Source: Mucidula mucida
Taxonomy: Eukaryota > Basidiomycota > Agaricomycetes > Agaricales > Physalacriaceae
DNA length: 16,962 bases
Assembly: GCA_015501055.1 (NCBI GenBank)
Contig: JADNYV010000733.1
Location: 1-16,962 of the forward strand
Direction of reading: 5' to 3'
A program made the translations under genes and the position numbers. Position 1 is the stretch's first letter; every line of letters starts with the position of its first letter. The notes beneath the pieces were generated by a model. It was given only the letters and a program-made list of their open reading frames with translations, ran no database searches and was not told where the DNA came from. Positions 7,730 to 16,623 of this stretch are shown here, piece by piece.

Positions 7730-8593
7730 TCATTCGGTCCATAACCCCGAATCGTCTGGGGTCGACCCTTCTTCGGACAGAACCTGCTGACTGGCCGTGT
7801 TCGCCACAGCTGAAGCAAAGTCCCTTCGACGTGCGTTGTCGATGTCCATCGGCCTGCCGGCTCCTCCATAGGTAACACCGGTGGCATCTCGTCGTGTGAT
7901 CGGCGTGGGGTGGGTTCGTAGGATTGGCTCTTGATGTAGCCACCTGCGGAGCTTGAGGCCGGGACTGCATGCCGGACCTCTTGCTCGCCGCCCGCCTTCT
8001 CCACAGCTGATCGATCTGAAGGATCTGTGCCTTCCAATCCTTGTACTTCTCTGGCAACCCGTCTCGGCTGCCATAGATCTGGTCGATGATCTTCTCGTTG
8101 ACATTGGTCTCGAGAAGTCTCACGACGAATGCGTCATCCTTCGAGTATCCTGCCTGAGTGAGCAGGACCTCGAACTTCTGGAAGAATCTTGAGCGGTGTC
8201 TTGCCCCTGGCGCAACCGCTCGATCTGGTCTTGCGCGTCTCGCGCGAGGTTGGAATCCACAAATCGCTCCTTCAAGTCTTCCTTGAACTCCGTCCAAGAG
8301 ACTGTCCATTCCTCTTCTTCCTCATCGAAGTTCTGGTCCGAGTAGTTCTGGACCCATGCATCTACGTGATCTCCTCGGATGTAGGAGAGAACAACATCGA
8401 TCCTTTCGGAGTCAGATGTGAGGTTGTTCTTCTTGTCACGGATGTATGTGAACATCGATCGCCACCAGCTCTTGTACTTGGACTTGTCCCCGTCATAGTC
8501 GTAAGGCTTGTTGACAAGGGATCGGCCTTTGATTTCGACATCGGCATGATGAGCGGGTGTGTGAGGAGCGGTTTCGGGTGCTTCGTTGGACAT
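7671..8593 (-). pseudogene. gag: gypsy Gag (capsid and nucleocapsid), frame-broken
   Basis: Gag coats the element RNA. The start is ATG at 8591-8593 (MSNEAPETAP). A capsid domain follows (YDYDGDKSKYKSWWRSMFTY, then WVQNYSDQNF and LKERFVDSN), typical of Retrotrans_gag. At about 8187-8192 the frame changes: RLRQGQDTAQ is in the first frame and FFQKFEVLLTQAGYSKDD in the second, consistent with a one-base loss. The nucleocapsid zinc knuckle near 7780-7815 starts CFSCGEHGQS, and its last Cys (RFCPKKG) lies in another frame, a second one-base loss. The usual knuckle His also reads Gln here. The C-terminus (MNDEEKKKLAEELGF) ends at TAG 7671-7673, after which pol-like sequence continues in the +1 frame. 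Family assignment is sound; this copy cannot make intact Gag without frame changes. Confidence 0.85.
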
Positions 8594-9185
8594 GATGAAT
8601 CGGGGTGATAGGATCGGAGAGTGAAAGGGTGAAAGTGGGGATATGGGTGATGCGGATTTGGATGAAACGGGTGAGGGAATAGAGGTTTGGATGAATAAGG
8701 AGGATCGCCTAGATCTGAAATAGAATCCAGGACTTGGTAGGGTGGGGAATGATGGTGTGTATCGTAAGGTAAGTAAAGTAGGTAGGTATGTAACTGTCTA
8801 CCTATTTTACCGACTACTGACTACGTATCTACGGAGCCCAAGAGCTCGTCACAAGTTCGCAATTGCCCAGCCGACGTCCCTCTGGTGTGAGGTAAGCCGA
8901 AGTTTTCCTGGGAACGGGGGTTGACCCGTAAACAGCGCCCACTGAAGTGCAACTGCCAAAAGTTCGTTCTCGTGAGAGCGGCTACTTCCAGCACCCGAGG
9001 CAGTTATCTCTAACTGTTAGCCGGCGCTACTGGGACCAATACACACGTATGCGGACGTGCGCTGGAATTAGGAATCCGTCGATCTGTAAACAGGAAAGGG
9101 ATGGGGAATGTGCGATGATCAAACAGCGAAGTGCTGATCGACGATCAGGGATGTGTGGTAGGTGGTAGAAAGTAGTTCGATCTTC
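8594..9185 (-). other. gypsy 5' leader, including the primer-binding region
   Basis: About 590 bp between the 5' LTR and gag, with no coding signal. Directly after the LTR the minus strand reads GAAGATCGAACTACTTTC. This does not begin TGG, so it does not match the 3' CCA end of a tRNA. Priming may use an internal tRNA segment or a self-priming mechanism, or the site is mutated. Confidence 0.6.
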
Positions 9186-9711
9186 TGTTAGCGACTGACT
9201 AAGCCACGAGACTCAACCAGGTACCACAGCAAGAACTAAAAGAAAGCGTTCGCGTTCGTAAGACTAGGCTAGGCCAGGTGTATAAACGAGATCGGAACTA
9301 AAGTACAATGATACTACACTACTGCTTATATACTAGTAAGCCTGTGTTTGGGACTCCTTGTCCATACTGTTTCCGCTAGGGATAACTCCACGCCCTTGAC
9401 CCAGTGTTGTATGCTACTAGTCCGTGAAACCATTAAATACGAGTGGTAACTGCATGTAAGTAATAATACTGAAACGACCATGTGTGCTACGAGTGTCGGT
9501 GGTGTGTATACAATGGGGAATCCATGAGGTATCGGCATGTATGATGTCATCCATGTGTTAGGCGTGTGTCCGACATGAGTACGGCTTCGGTAATGAAAAG
9601 GAGTATGATCGGTGACGAAACAGATGATGAAACAGTCCGTTGGTTGATAAGACAAGGCCCCGATAAGATATGATAAGATGTGAAAATGTGAAAATATGGC
9701 AATTCATAATA
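9186..9711 (-). repeat. 5' LTR of the gypsy element (LTR2)
   Basis: A 526-bp repeat homologous to 3207-3735. It begins TGTTA on the plus strand and ends TAATA, so the expected CA terminus has become TA by one transition. It should carry the promoter (U3) of the element. Its right flank is hAT-transposon sequence, not the host sequence found left of LTR1. Confidence 0.95.
9325..9332 (-). promoter_or_regulatory. probable TATA box of the 5' LTR promoter
   Basis: TATATAAG read on the minus strand, inside LTR2, about 140 bp before the LTR end nearest gag. This fits a U3 core promoter driving gag-pol. The same motif is present in LTR1. Confidence 0.55.
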
Positions 9712-9838
9712 GCCTGGGGCGGGACATCCACCTTTCTATCTCCATCACTATGTAGAGTCCCTCTGAGCTTGGCCCAGATGACTCTATTTCCAATGTCAGC
9801 AGTGGTAGTCGCCCTCCATTGAGGACCCCCAGTTGCAC

Positions 9839-12060
9839 GCAATTGTCATGGCAGGCCAGCCTGAACCAGGCAATGACGCTGGATATTTCTCTCCTGAAGA
9901 TGTGGACCGAGCAGCGCCAACACATTTTGAGACGCTCATTGGCCGATTGACTGCATCCACAGGCTTTCCAGTGCAATGGGTTGAGGATCCGAATTGGCAA
10001 CTATTGTTTAGATGAGTTCATTCCACTCGCACCTTGGATCTGTCGACATTCGCTTCGCAACTGTATTCTTCCCAGTGTGCGAGAGGAACTTTGGGAAAAT
10101 ATATATTGATCTCTTTTTGAATTGTCTTACCGATTGTTGAATAATCCTTTAGGTTTGTTTATTGGTTAAAGACCAAACACGATGCTTCAGGAGGATGGAT
10201 GAACTGGCATGAACAACCGCTATCTTATGAGATTCATGATTGCCTCAAATGGTCGTGTCTTTACTGTGCAAACAGAAGACCATTCCATCAAACGGAAGAG
10301 TGGTGACCATCTGTTTGAGAGGTTGAAGGATGTGAAGAAGGATGTTGAGACAACTTTCAAAGTCACCATTATTGTGGTAGTCACCGACGCGGGTCCCGAC
10401 GGTCAGAAAGCTTGCCGGCTCTTTGCTGCTGAGTTTCCTCATATTATTGTCCTCAATTGCTATGCTCATCAAGTATTTATATTGTGCTTAGTGCTTTCAT
10501 ACACTGACTTCAATCTAATTGTTGCCGACTTCTTCAAGTCAAAATCCGAGCTTCTCAACATCGCTGACTGCGCGGTAGCACTCATTGGGTGGCTTCAAGT
10601 CAAGAAGGGTATTCTTGCAAAGCTCACTTGTGCAGTCATTCGTGCTATCCTGACTCGGTGGACATGCATTATCAGGCATACTCTCGTCTTCTTCAATTAA
10701 GGCTGGAAACTTGTTGCCATTTTTGCTGCTGATTGAGTTCATCCGCAGGTCGTCTTCATTGGTGATGCGGATCAGCTTGAGAAGGCGGAGCAGATGGAGG
10801 TGATTGTGAAGGATGATGGTCTATGGTGTGGCCTTATCTGCCTTACTCAAATTCTGCAGCCATTGCCATTGCCGCCAACGCAGTGCAGGGCGCATTCATT
10901 CGGCTTGATATGGTGCTTCTTACATTTGCTCATCTTCACTTCCAGTATTCGCAGATGCTCACAGCACCTACAGTTGGAGTCGCAGACAGCACCGGTATTA
11001 GGGCAAGTATCTCAAGCATTGAGAAGCGGTGGAAGAAGGCTGATCAAGAGGCGTTTGTGGCGTATCTTCTTATTAATCCGCAATATGGTCTTGGATTTTT
11101 TTGACAGTACTTGTGAATTGTTTCGTGTTGCCAACATCTCCGCCTTCCTCAGTCACATGTACAATCGCCTCTTCACGACGGATAGTCCACCCGATGATTT
11201 TCGATCTGAGGTTGAAAACTTCATTCTTCGTCAAGGCATTTACGAGGACATACAAGTTGGTGTCGAGGACGAGTTCAAGAATGCCAAAAAAGAAGTAAGT
11301 GCTGTCATGGTTTGCCTTGAAAATGGCTAAGTGATGCTTTAGAATCGACCATTCAACCCCACTACAAGTGCTCATTCGTCATCAAAGTCCCGTTGCAGAT
11401 ACACGAACCTCATTTTTACCTCTTTGCGGCACAACTTTTAGAAGTGACGTGCAACTCGGGCTCTTTGCGAACGACTTTTCAGTGTGTTTGACAATATCCT
11501 AACAAAGCTTTGCACCCGTATGGGTACAGACTTGCTTACACTTTTGGCAAAAATCAAGATGCATCTCCGTGATGAGCTTACGAGGACGGGCAAGGGTAAG
11601 GAAAGCCGTGGTTGAATCGAGCGCAAGAGCAAAACATAATTTTCGACTTTGCAGCAAGTGCACGCAAGAGTTCAGAACACACGGCTCCGGCGATGACTGA
11701 TACTACTAGTAGGTTCAATACATTCTTGCAGACAGAACATGACTAACACTTGGTTTGAGCCCAGGATGTGTCAGATGGCCCATCAAAGAGTATGTGCAAG
11801 TGGTTTCAGCTCAACAAATCACTCCTCAATGAAGACAATGAGGACAATGAGCCTGTTCGCTCCGGCGCACGCGCTGGTTCCCGATCACTCTTACAAAACT
11901 CTTCAACTTTGAACATGCCTTTTGGAAGGACAGGTTTATGAAGGAGGGAAGCACCTTTTTGGATGATGAACTGGCTGTTTATGAATGGCTAGAGCTCGAT
12001 GCGCAGGGTGAAGAGATGAAGGAAATGGAGCCAGATACGGAGGAGTACATATTTTCTTAG
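9839..12060 (+). pseudogene. hAT transposase relic
   Basis: The original protein would cut and paste hAT DNA using an RNase H-like DDE core. Pieces in order: MAGQPEPGNDAGYFSPEDVD and HFETLIGRLTASTGFPVQWV (9839-10010); DEFIPLAPWICRHSLRNCIL in the next frame; DG-stop-TGMNN at 10194-10214, where the usual Trp is TGA. Then come VVTDAGPDG (core Asp, about 10377-10403), CYAHQ (10458-10472), ILTRWT and HYQAYSRLLQL in another frame. These are followed by AANAVQGAFIRLDMVLLTFA (about 10875-10935), IEKRWKKADQEAFVAYLL and a dimerisation region with ERLFS (11469-11483), ILTKLCTRMGTDLLTLLAKI and LTKLFNFEHAFWKDRF, ending TAG at 12058-12060. The CYAHQ/NLIV gap holds about 40 bp that looks like a degenerate intron. 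At least four frameshifts and one nonsense codon make it dead. Superfamily assignment is strong; the exact hAT lineage is from memory. Confidence 0.82.
10200..10202 (+). other. nonsense codon in the hAT transposase
   Basis: TGA interrupts the conserved DGW-TGMNN stretch in the same frame as the segment starting at 10209. A single G-to-A change from TGG explains it. Confidence 0.65.
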
Positions 12061-12300
12061 TGCAGTGGCGGATCTCTCAATTTTCTACAAAGCATAATCA
12101 CATTCATTTCATCCTACATACAGTCTAAATGTCTTTTTTATGGTGTAACAGTACGAGTAACAACATGCAAATTGTGCTTGCCATTGTGTGCGGACCGGGA
12201 ACGATTGTTGTGGCTACTCCGGCTACTCAATCTGTCCGCCATTAGCCGGAAAGCTACAGCGGGTGGCAGCTACTGTCCGCCAGTAGCCTGAACAACACTG
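12061..12300 (+). repeat. hAT right end with subterminal motif repeats
   Basis: Non-coding. CTGTCCGCCAKTAGCC occurs at 12232-12247 and 12273-12288 (one mismatch), with related GGCTACT copies nearby, all within 90 bp of the end. Clustered subterminal repeats of this kind are transposase-binding sites in characterised hAT elements; binding here is inferred. Confidence 0.6.
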
Positions 12301-12341
12301 GGGATAACTCCACACCCTTGACCCTGTGTTGTATGCTACTA
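12301..12341 (-). repeat. fragment of a third gypsy LTR (LTR3), left of the Tc1-type insertion
   Basis: The 41 bp align with the middle of LTR1/LTR2 (GGGATAACTCCAC...GTATGCTACTA) with about two substitutions. The piece starts exactly at the hAT end. The TA at 12340-12341 is the left target duplication of the Tc1-type element. Confidence 0.85.
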
Positions 12342-12379
12342 TGGAGCAGTTGGGCTAGTCACTGCGAGTTTATGACAGC
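12342..12379 (+). repeat. left terminal inverted repeat of the Tc1-type element
   Basis: 38 bp, reverse-complementary to 15437-15474 with one mismatch (A/G in GAGTTT-A/G-TGACAGC). Homology fades after the following two or three bases. Confidence 0.95.
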
Positions 12380-12478
12380 AATTTTGGCACCATCAGATGT
12401 AACTCAAATTCTTATTTGTCTGACCAAACAGCTCCTTTCATGAGTAGAACAAATGCCTGAGACAGATTTTTATTTGGG

Positions 12479-15357
12479 TCAAAATTGAGTGAGCTGAGAT
12501 TTCGACGCGGCGCCGGATTCCATCACCTTCCTAATATGGTAATGCCTCGGCACGTGCCTGCGCCCTAAGCATCCATCTGAAGCGCCACAGTCTCCGGAAT
12601 ATGGCGATGAGACTTGTACTGATGAGAACCAATAATCCCGAACCTTCTTCTGAGCATCTTTTGCATCCAGACCATCATGATATGCCTCGCACCAACAAAC
12701 AGTGCGCTGCTCCCATCTCCGGATTGTCTCGAGTTTTAACACTGGCGAGCGCTTTTGGCAATTAACCCTAAGCCCATCAAATGTGTAATCACAGTTCTCT
12801 CGAAGATACCGCTTCACGGCACCCCAAAAGTACTCTATGAAGTTAAGTTCACAGTGATCTTTGGGAGAAACTCGCACAGATGTCCGGCTGCCTTCAATGG
12901 TCTCCTGAACAAGAGAGTGTTGCTCTTTGAAGTCCGGCTGCTCTGTAAGAATGGTGGTTGCACAGCAATGTCTTTGAAGTGCATCCTTTTTTGCACTTCA
13001 TTGTGAGTTTATTCCGCCAAAGTCTCACGCTCTTCAAGTACAGCACACATCCTTTGGTTCATTCGGGAACTCACAATGATCTGAGCCGAAAACCATGGGC
13101 TGGGAGACACGTACGCCATCTTTGATGAACCATCCATCACACATGAAGGCCTGTTTCCCACCGGGACGAAGATTCATCCTCAAAACAACCAGGGCATCGT
13201 CTCCATATGCAGAATGTCCTTGGGAGTTTATCAATGAGGAACAGAGCTTGATAACCAGCGCCATGAGCATTCTCGAACGCGGGAATGATACGTTCTTGTG
13301 AGCTGGGAACAGAACACGGCATAAGTATCATGGAGTGATCTGTCAACTGAAAGATGAAGATCATACCTGCTTAATAAAGGCTCCCCGTTCCAATAGCCCT
13401 TGTAATTCTTGCCATACTTGAGAGTTTTGGGAGGCCTCGGGGATCCATCCAACCGTTGGTGACAATATCACTTTGGTGAAGACCACGCCCAACACCTTCT
13501 TGCGAAGCGGTTGTTCTCCTTCAAAAATCCAACTGGCCTTCAGACCATCATTAGCCTGGGCGGTCATCTCGTCATGTGCTGTTGGGACGAGTCGGCGGGT
13601 AACAAAGGTGCCAACGGAATAATCAAGATAATTGGATGAGCCAACCTTCTCCTGCTTGACATTCCCAATCCTGTACCGAACGAGGTGTGGTCCATGCTTC
13701 AAAAGCATATTGGGCACATATCGTTCATTCCAATCCTCAACAACATCCGGCTTGTTCATGCCCATTGTAATAAACAGCCTTCTTATGCTCCGTAAACTTG
13801 AACCTTCCTCCTGCATGATTTTCCGACAGGCCAAATAACTGATCTGCTTCTTAACCTTATAATGAACTCGAGGGAAGAGTTCAAGCTCGATATACTTCTT
13901 GAGTCCCTCGGGCATCTCTTTGTTGACAACTCCACGGCCGTACTCCGAGCTTGATCAGGGATCATTGTACCATTCATGAAAGACTGCAGCTTTCCGGGGC
14001 TGAATGACCACTTGTTTTAATCGAAGATAGTCTCGGATTTGAGCACGAATGGTGGGGTCAGAAAGAAAGGACCATGTTTTCCCATGCATTCCGCGGCGTG
14101 AAGTGGGAATTTCACGATTCACAAGCCATGCTCGCACCCACAAGCGAACCAAACGACCGCCCGAGTTTTTTGACCATCCATTGGCCTGAGCGGCAATCTC
14201 CAATGCTTCAGTATGACTTTTTGTTCTTCAGAACGAGACGAGGTGGCTTCGATTGCGCGCGCACGTCGCGCTTGAAGCCCGTTCTGATTATTGCTGCCCT
14301 GCCATACAGTTTTCTTTGATTTGATAAGGTTAGAGATGGGGTGAGTGCATGCTCCATCTCCTTGCGGCGTGCATCTTTCTCCTGTGCATGTTGTTTGTGT
14401 ATGGGAACATCGTGCTTGATGCGTTTCGGGGGAGGAGGGGGAAAACAAAATGATGCCTCTGTAGAGGTTGTGGGAGATGCGGGACGACTGGGAAGGGGAC
14501 TTTTCCGCACTCGCATATCCTCAACATCTGAGCCTTCAATATCAGACAGCAGATCAAAGGAATGTAACGGATTTTCATTAATGATGTCAGAAATATTGGA
14601 ATCGTAACCAGTAAATGGTGAATACTGGGCGAGATGGAGAAGGGGATGGAAGTCACAATGAAGATAACAAAGGAGAACAAGTCGATGGTAAGGAGACGGT
14701 GCCGGAGATTGCACAGCGGACGTGGTTTGCCTTTGGTGCAAAGAAAGATCTCATCATACTTGCTTGAGAGCTGATTTGCGCATTAGCCATGAGATGAGAA
14801 AGATAATTAAACTCACCCTTTACGTGTCTTTGCATCCTGCTCCTCCTGCTTCCTGGCCTTTCTTGCCTTCTCCCTCTGCCAACTTTGCAGATTGGCCATT
14901 ATACCCAAGGCTCCGCTTCGCAGTTGCCTTCTCCAATCCTTCGAGGACATACCACTTGCAGTATTCGTCAAGGCCTCGTTCACCGTGAGTGGTTTCGCAA
15001 TCGTTGCCAGCTCCTCCGTCATTGCTTGTTCTGCGGCTGCCAACACTTCATGTGGCATAATCTCTGCATAATGGTCGTCAGAGACATCCAAGTCTGTCTC
15101 ATCATCCGTGTCCAAGTAATCACTGTCATCGGAGTCATCATTGCCAAGGTCAACAAGGCCAGGTGGGTTGTTGTTAACCGTTCCATCCCAGGTACCAAAC
15201 CGTCATCAATGGCGCGATCGAGGGCTGCACGCAGCTTCTCATATTCAGCAAGGCGGTGAGCTTCTCTGCGAGCTGCTTTTACTGCACGGGCTGCCTCAAG
15301 CTTCTCCTTTTCCCGGATTGTTAATTGTTTGCGTGGTTTCTTGTTTTTTGGGGCCAT
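12479..15357 (-). pseudogene. Tc1/mariner-type DDE transposase, frame-broken
   Basis: The probable start is ATG 15355-15357 (MAPKNKKPRKQLTIREKEKL). The N-terminal extension is basic and helical, then acidic (GNDDSDDSDYLDTDDETDLD, after a frame change near 15165), then TVNEALTNTASGM and a 46-nt intron (14771-14816). A Pro/Ser-rich spacer ends in PPPPPKRIKHDVPIHKQ. The DNA-binding part reads GGRLVRLWVRAWL and TSRRGMHGKTWSFLSDP (13955-14203), then EGLKKYIELELFPRVHYKVK. The catalytic core has first Asp in AHDEMTAQAND (13571-13573), second Asp in the LID/NSQGHSAY junction (about 13230), and Glu in HCELNFIEYFWG (12833-12835). It ends at the stop at 12479. A one-base insertion at the TTT of 13227-13229 breaks the second Asp motif; further changes occur near 13450, 13360, 13040, 12880 and 14200-14300. 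It cannot make active transposase as written. Family membership is strong. Confidence 0.85.
14771..14816 (-). other. intron in the Tc1-type transposase gene
   Basis: A 46-nt interval read on the minus strand, donor GTGAGT, branch-like GGCTAATG, acceptor AAATCAG. It joins DAKTRKG to SQASMMRSFFAPK in frame, avoiding a TGA directly at the donor. Confidence 0.6.
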
Positions 15358-15436
15358 GGAGATGATGTACGGAAGCAAAATGGGTGTATTCTAGGGTTAG
15401 GGTTTACAACTTGTTTTTTTGCCCACGGATTCCATC

Positions 15437-15474
15437 GCTGTCACAAACTCGCAGTGACTAGCCCAACTGCTCCA
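15437..15474 (-). repeat. right terminal inverted repeat of the Tc1-type element
   Basis: Reverse complement of 12342-12379 with one mismatch, ending exactly at the TA target duplication (15475-15476). Confidence 0.95.
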
Positions 15475-15476
15475 TA

Positions 15477-15754
15477 GTCCGTGAAACCATTAAATATGAG
15501 TGGTAACTGCATGTAAGTAATAATACTGAAACAACCATATGTGTTACGAGTGTCGTGGTGTGTATACAATAGGGAGTCCATGAGGTATCGGCATGTATGA
15601 TGTCATCCATGTGTTGGGCATGTGTCCAACATGAGTGGCTTCGGTAATGAAAAGGAGTATGATCGGTGATGAAACAGTCCGTTGGTTGATAAGACAAGGC
15701 CCCCGATAAGATATGATAAGATGTAAAAATGTGAAAATATGGCGATTCATAACA
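15477..15754 (-). repeat. remainder of the third gypsy LTR (LTR3), right of the Tc1-type insertion
   Basis: It continues the LTR from GTCCGTGAAACC to the terminal TAACA. It differs from LTR1/LTR2 at several CpG positions changed to TpG or CpA, and by a 12-bp deletion between GAAACAG repeats (near 15673). With 12301-12341 it represents the LTR's second half; the first roughly 210 bp are missing. Confidence 0.92.
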
Positions 15755-16383
15755 GCATGGGGTTTTGTGCTTGCGACTGACAAGGTACTACTGCATTTGG
15801 GACTGTACAGAAAGTATATAAGTATTAGCAGAGGTCTTAGAATGGGAAAATCTGTACCTGGTAGCCATCCTGTGCTACCTATGCTCTCTCCGATCGCTTC
15901 CGGGACTTCCCCGGCAAGGTGGCCAAGCCGACTGGACAGCAGCAACGAGGCCATTGCATGTAATACTCTCTATGCTTATGTATAAGATGTGTCTTAAGGT
16001 CTCTGCCTTGTTTCCTCAACATAAACTGCCCATATACCCAATTTAGTGTTTGAGGAAGCCTGGTGTATAGTGGCACAGCAACTTGCTGCCTTCAAATGGT
16101 TAATTTTTGCCATGATCTACACTGGAACTGGGGAGGATTACATAAGAAATGGTCTGTAAATACAATGCCTAGGACAAATATAATTCGAGTGCAGAAACCG
16201 CACTTGATTTGGTCGCGCGATCAAAAAAAGCAGGAGCCCAGCTTTTTTGCAAACAGCAATAAAACCCTTCAAGTCGACGGCTGAGAACAAACACTATGAG
16301 AAAGAATAATATACACGCAACTAATTATTTCAGCTGAACAAGCACCGTGCACTGGCCACCAAGGTCACAGGTGGGGGAAATGA
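15755..16383. other. interval without recognisable genes
   Basis: About 630 bp. A TATATAAG-like motif lies at 15815-15822, and a 46-codon plus-strand frame from ATG 15842 has no recognisable domain. The rest is AT-richer and stop-dense. No tRNA, rRNA or repeat signature is visible. Confidence 0.4.
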
Positions 16384-16571
16384 TGCTCAAGTAGTTGCTG
16401 TGCTACCGGCCTTGCTTGTGACCATCAATGTTCGGTGTCCTCCAAGACGGACAGTTGTAAAGTCACGCTCGTCGTCGCCAGCAGGGCAGCCCTCAAAGAG
16501 CAAACAAAGAGCAGAATCCAACAAGCGAACTCGGTGGAGAAGGATCATCGTTATTCATTGCGGAGAGACCA
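16384..16571 (+). CDS. possible exon of an unrecognised helical protein
   Basis: The frame is open from just after a TGA at 16381-16383. It reads Cys/Ser-rich residues and then VTLVVASRAALKEQTKSRIQ and QANSVEKDHRYSLRRD, a charged segment with the look of a coiled coil. A GTGCGT donor follows at 16572, and TTAG acceptors near 16623 could start a next exon, but the joined frame closes quickly. No start codon, domain or product can be given. A gene fragment or chance frame both remain possible. Confidence 0.25.
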
Positions 16572-16623
16572 GTGCGTCCATCTTTTTACTTTGCCTTCAT
16601 CTATCTAAATCCGTCGTATTAGA

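Larger units (their letters stand above)
3207..9711 (-). mobile_element. Ty3/gypsy chromovirus-type LTR retrotransposon
   Basis: This is a complete LTR-to-LTR element of about 6.5 kb, transcribed toward lower coordinates. On the minus strand the order is 5' LTR (9186-9711), leader, gag, protease, RT, RNase H, integrase, chromodomain, polypurine tract and 3' LTR (3207-3735). The RT-RNaseH-integrase order defines Ty3/gypsy, and the terminal chromodomain marks a chromovirus. The LTRs differ by roughly 20 transitions plus a few indels (about 4% by eye), so the insertion is not recent. Flanking pentamers (CTCCC on the left, GCCTG on the right) do not match, so the expected 5-bp target duplication is missing. 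The frame changes between gag, protease and RT make this copy unlikely to be autonomous. Classification is secure. Confidence 0.95.
9712..12300 (+). mobile_element. decayed hAT-family DNA transposon, left end missing
   Basis: Plus-strand sequence carries successive pieces of one hAT transposase (9833-12060), then about 240 bp of non-coding right end. The right end finishes ...AACAACACTG at 12300, that is CAGTG on the opposite strand, as in hAT inverted repeats. It carries two near-identical subterminal motifs at 12232-12247 and 12273-12288. The element adjoins an LTR fragment at 12301. No matching left inverted repeat is seen; sequence immediately left is the intact end of gypsy LTR2. The left end therefore appears to have been removed. 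Confidence 0.8.
12342..15474 (-). mobile_element. Tc1/mariner-superfamily DNA transposon (3,133 bp) inserted in LTR3
   Basis: The element is bounded by 38-bp terminal inverted repeats (12342-12379 and 15437-15474, one mismatch) beginning TGGAGCAGTTGGGC. It is flanked by TA on both sides (12340-12341 and 15475-15476). LTR1 and LTR2 show the empty site GCTAC-TA-GTCCGTG, so boundaries and target duplication are exact. The transposase gene lies inside on the minus strand. TA duplication plus a DD-E transposase ending in HCELNFIEYFWG places it in the Tc1/mariner superfamily, in a lineage common in Agaricomycetes. It is longer than classical 1.3-2.4 kb members because the transposase has a long N-terminal extension. 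Confidence 0.93.

Noticed and set aside
9712..9730. Similarity of the right flanks of LTR2 (GCCTGGGG) and LTR3 (GCATGGGG) as a target duplication
   Set aside because: Both are right-hand flanks, so they cannot be a duplication pair; seven of eight bases can match by chance.
9797..9815. CAGTGGTAGTCGCC as a left hAT inverted repeat
   Set aside because: Only the first five bases match the right-end sequence CAGTGTTGTTCAGG.
14341..15259. Several plus-strand frames over the Tc1-type transposase
   Set aside because: Shadows of the minus-strand transposase N-terminal region; no start, intron or domain support.
15393..15408. Two TTAGGG units (CTAGGGTTAGGGTTTA), like a telomere repeat
   Set aside because: Only two copies, inside the Tc1-type element just upstream of its transposase start; chance or element-specific sequence is enough.
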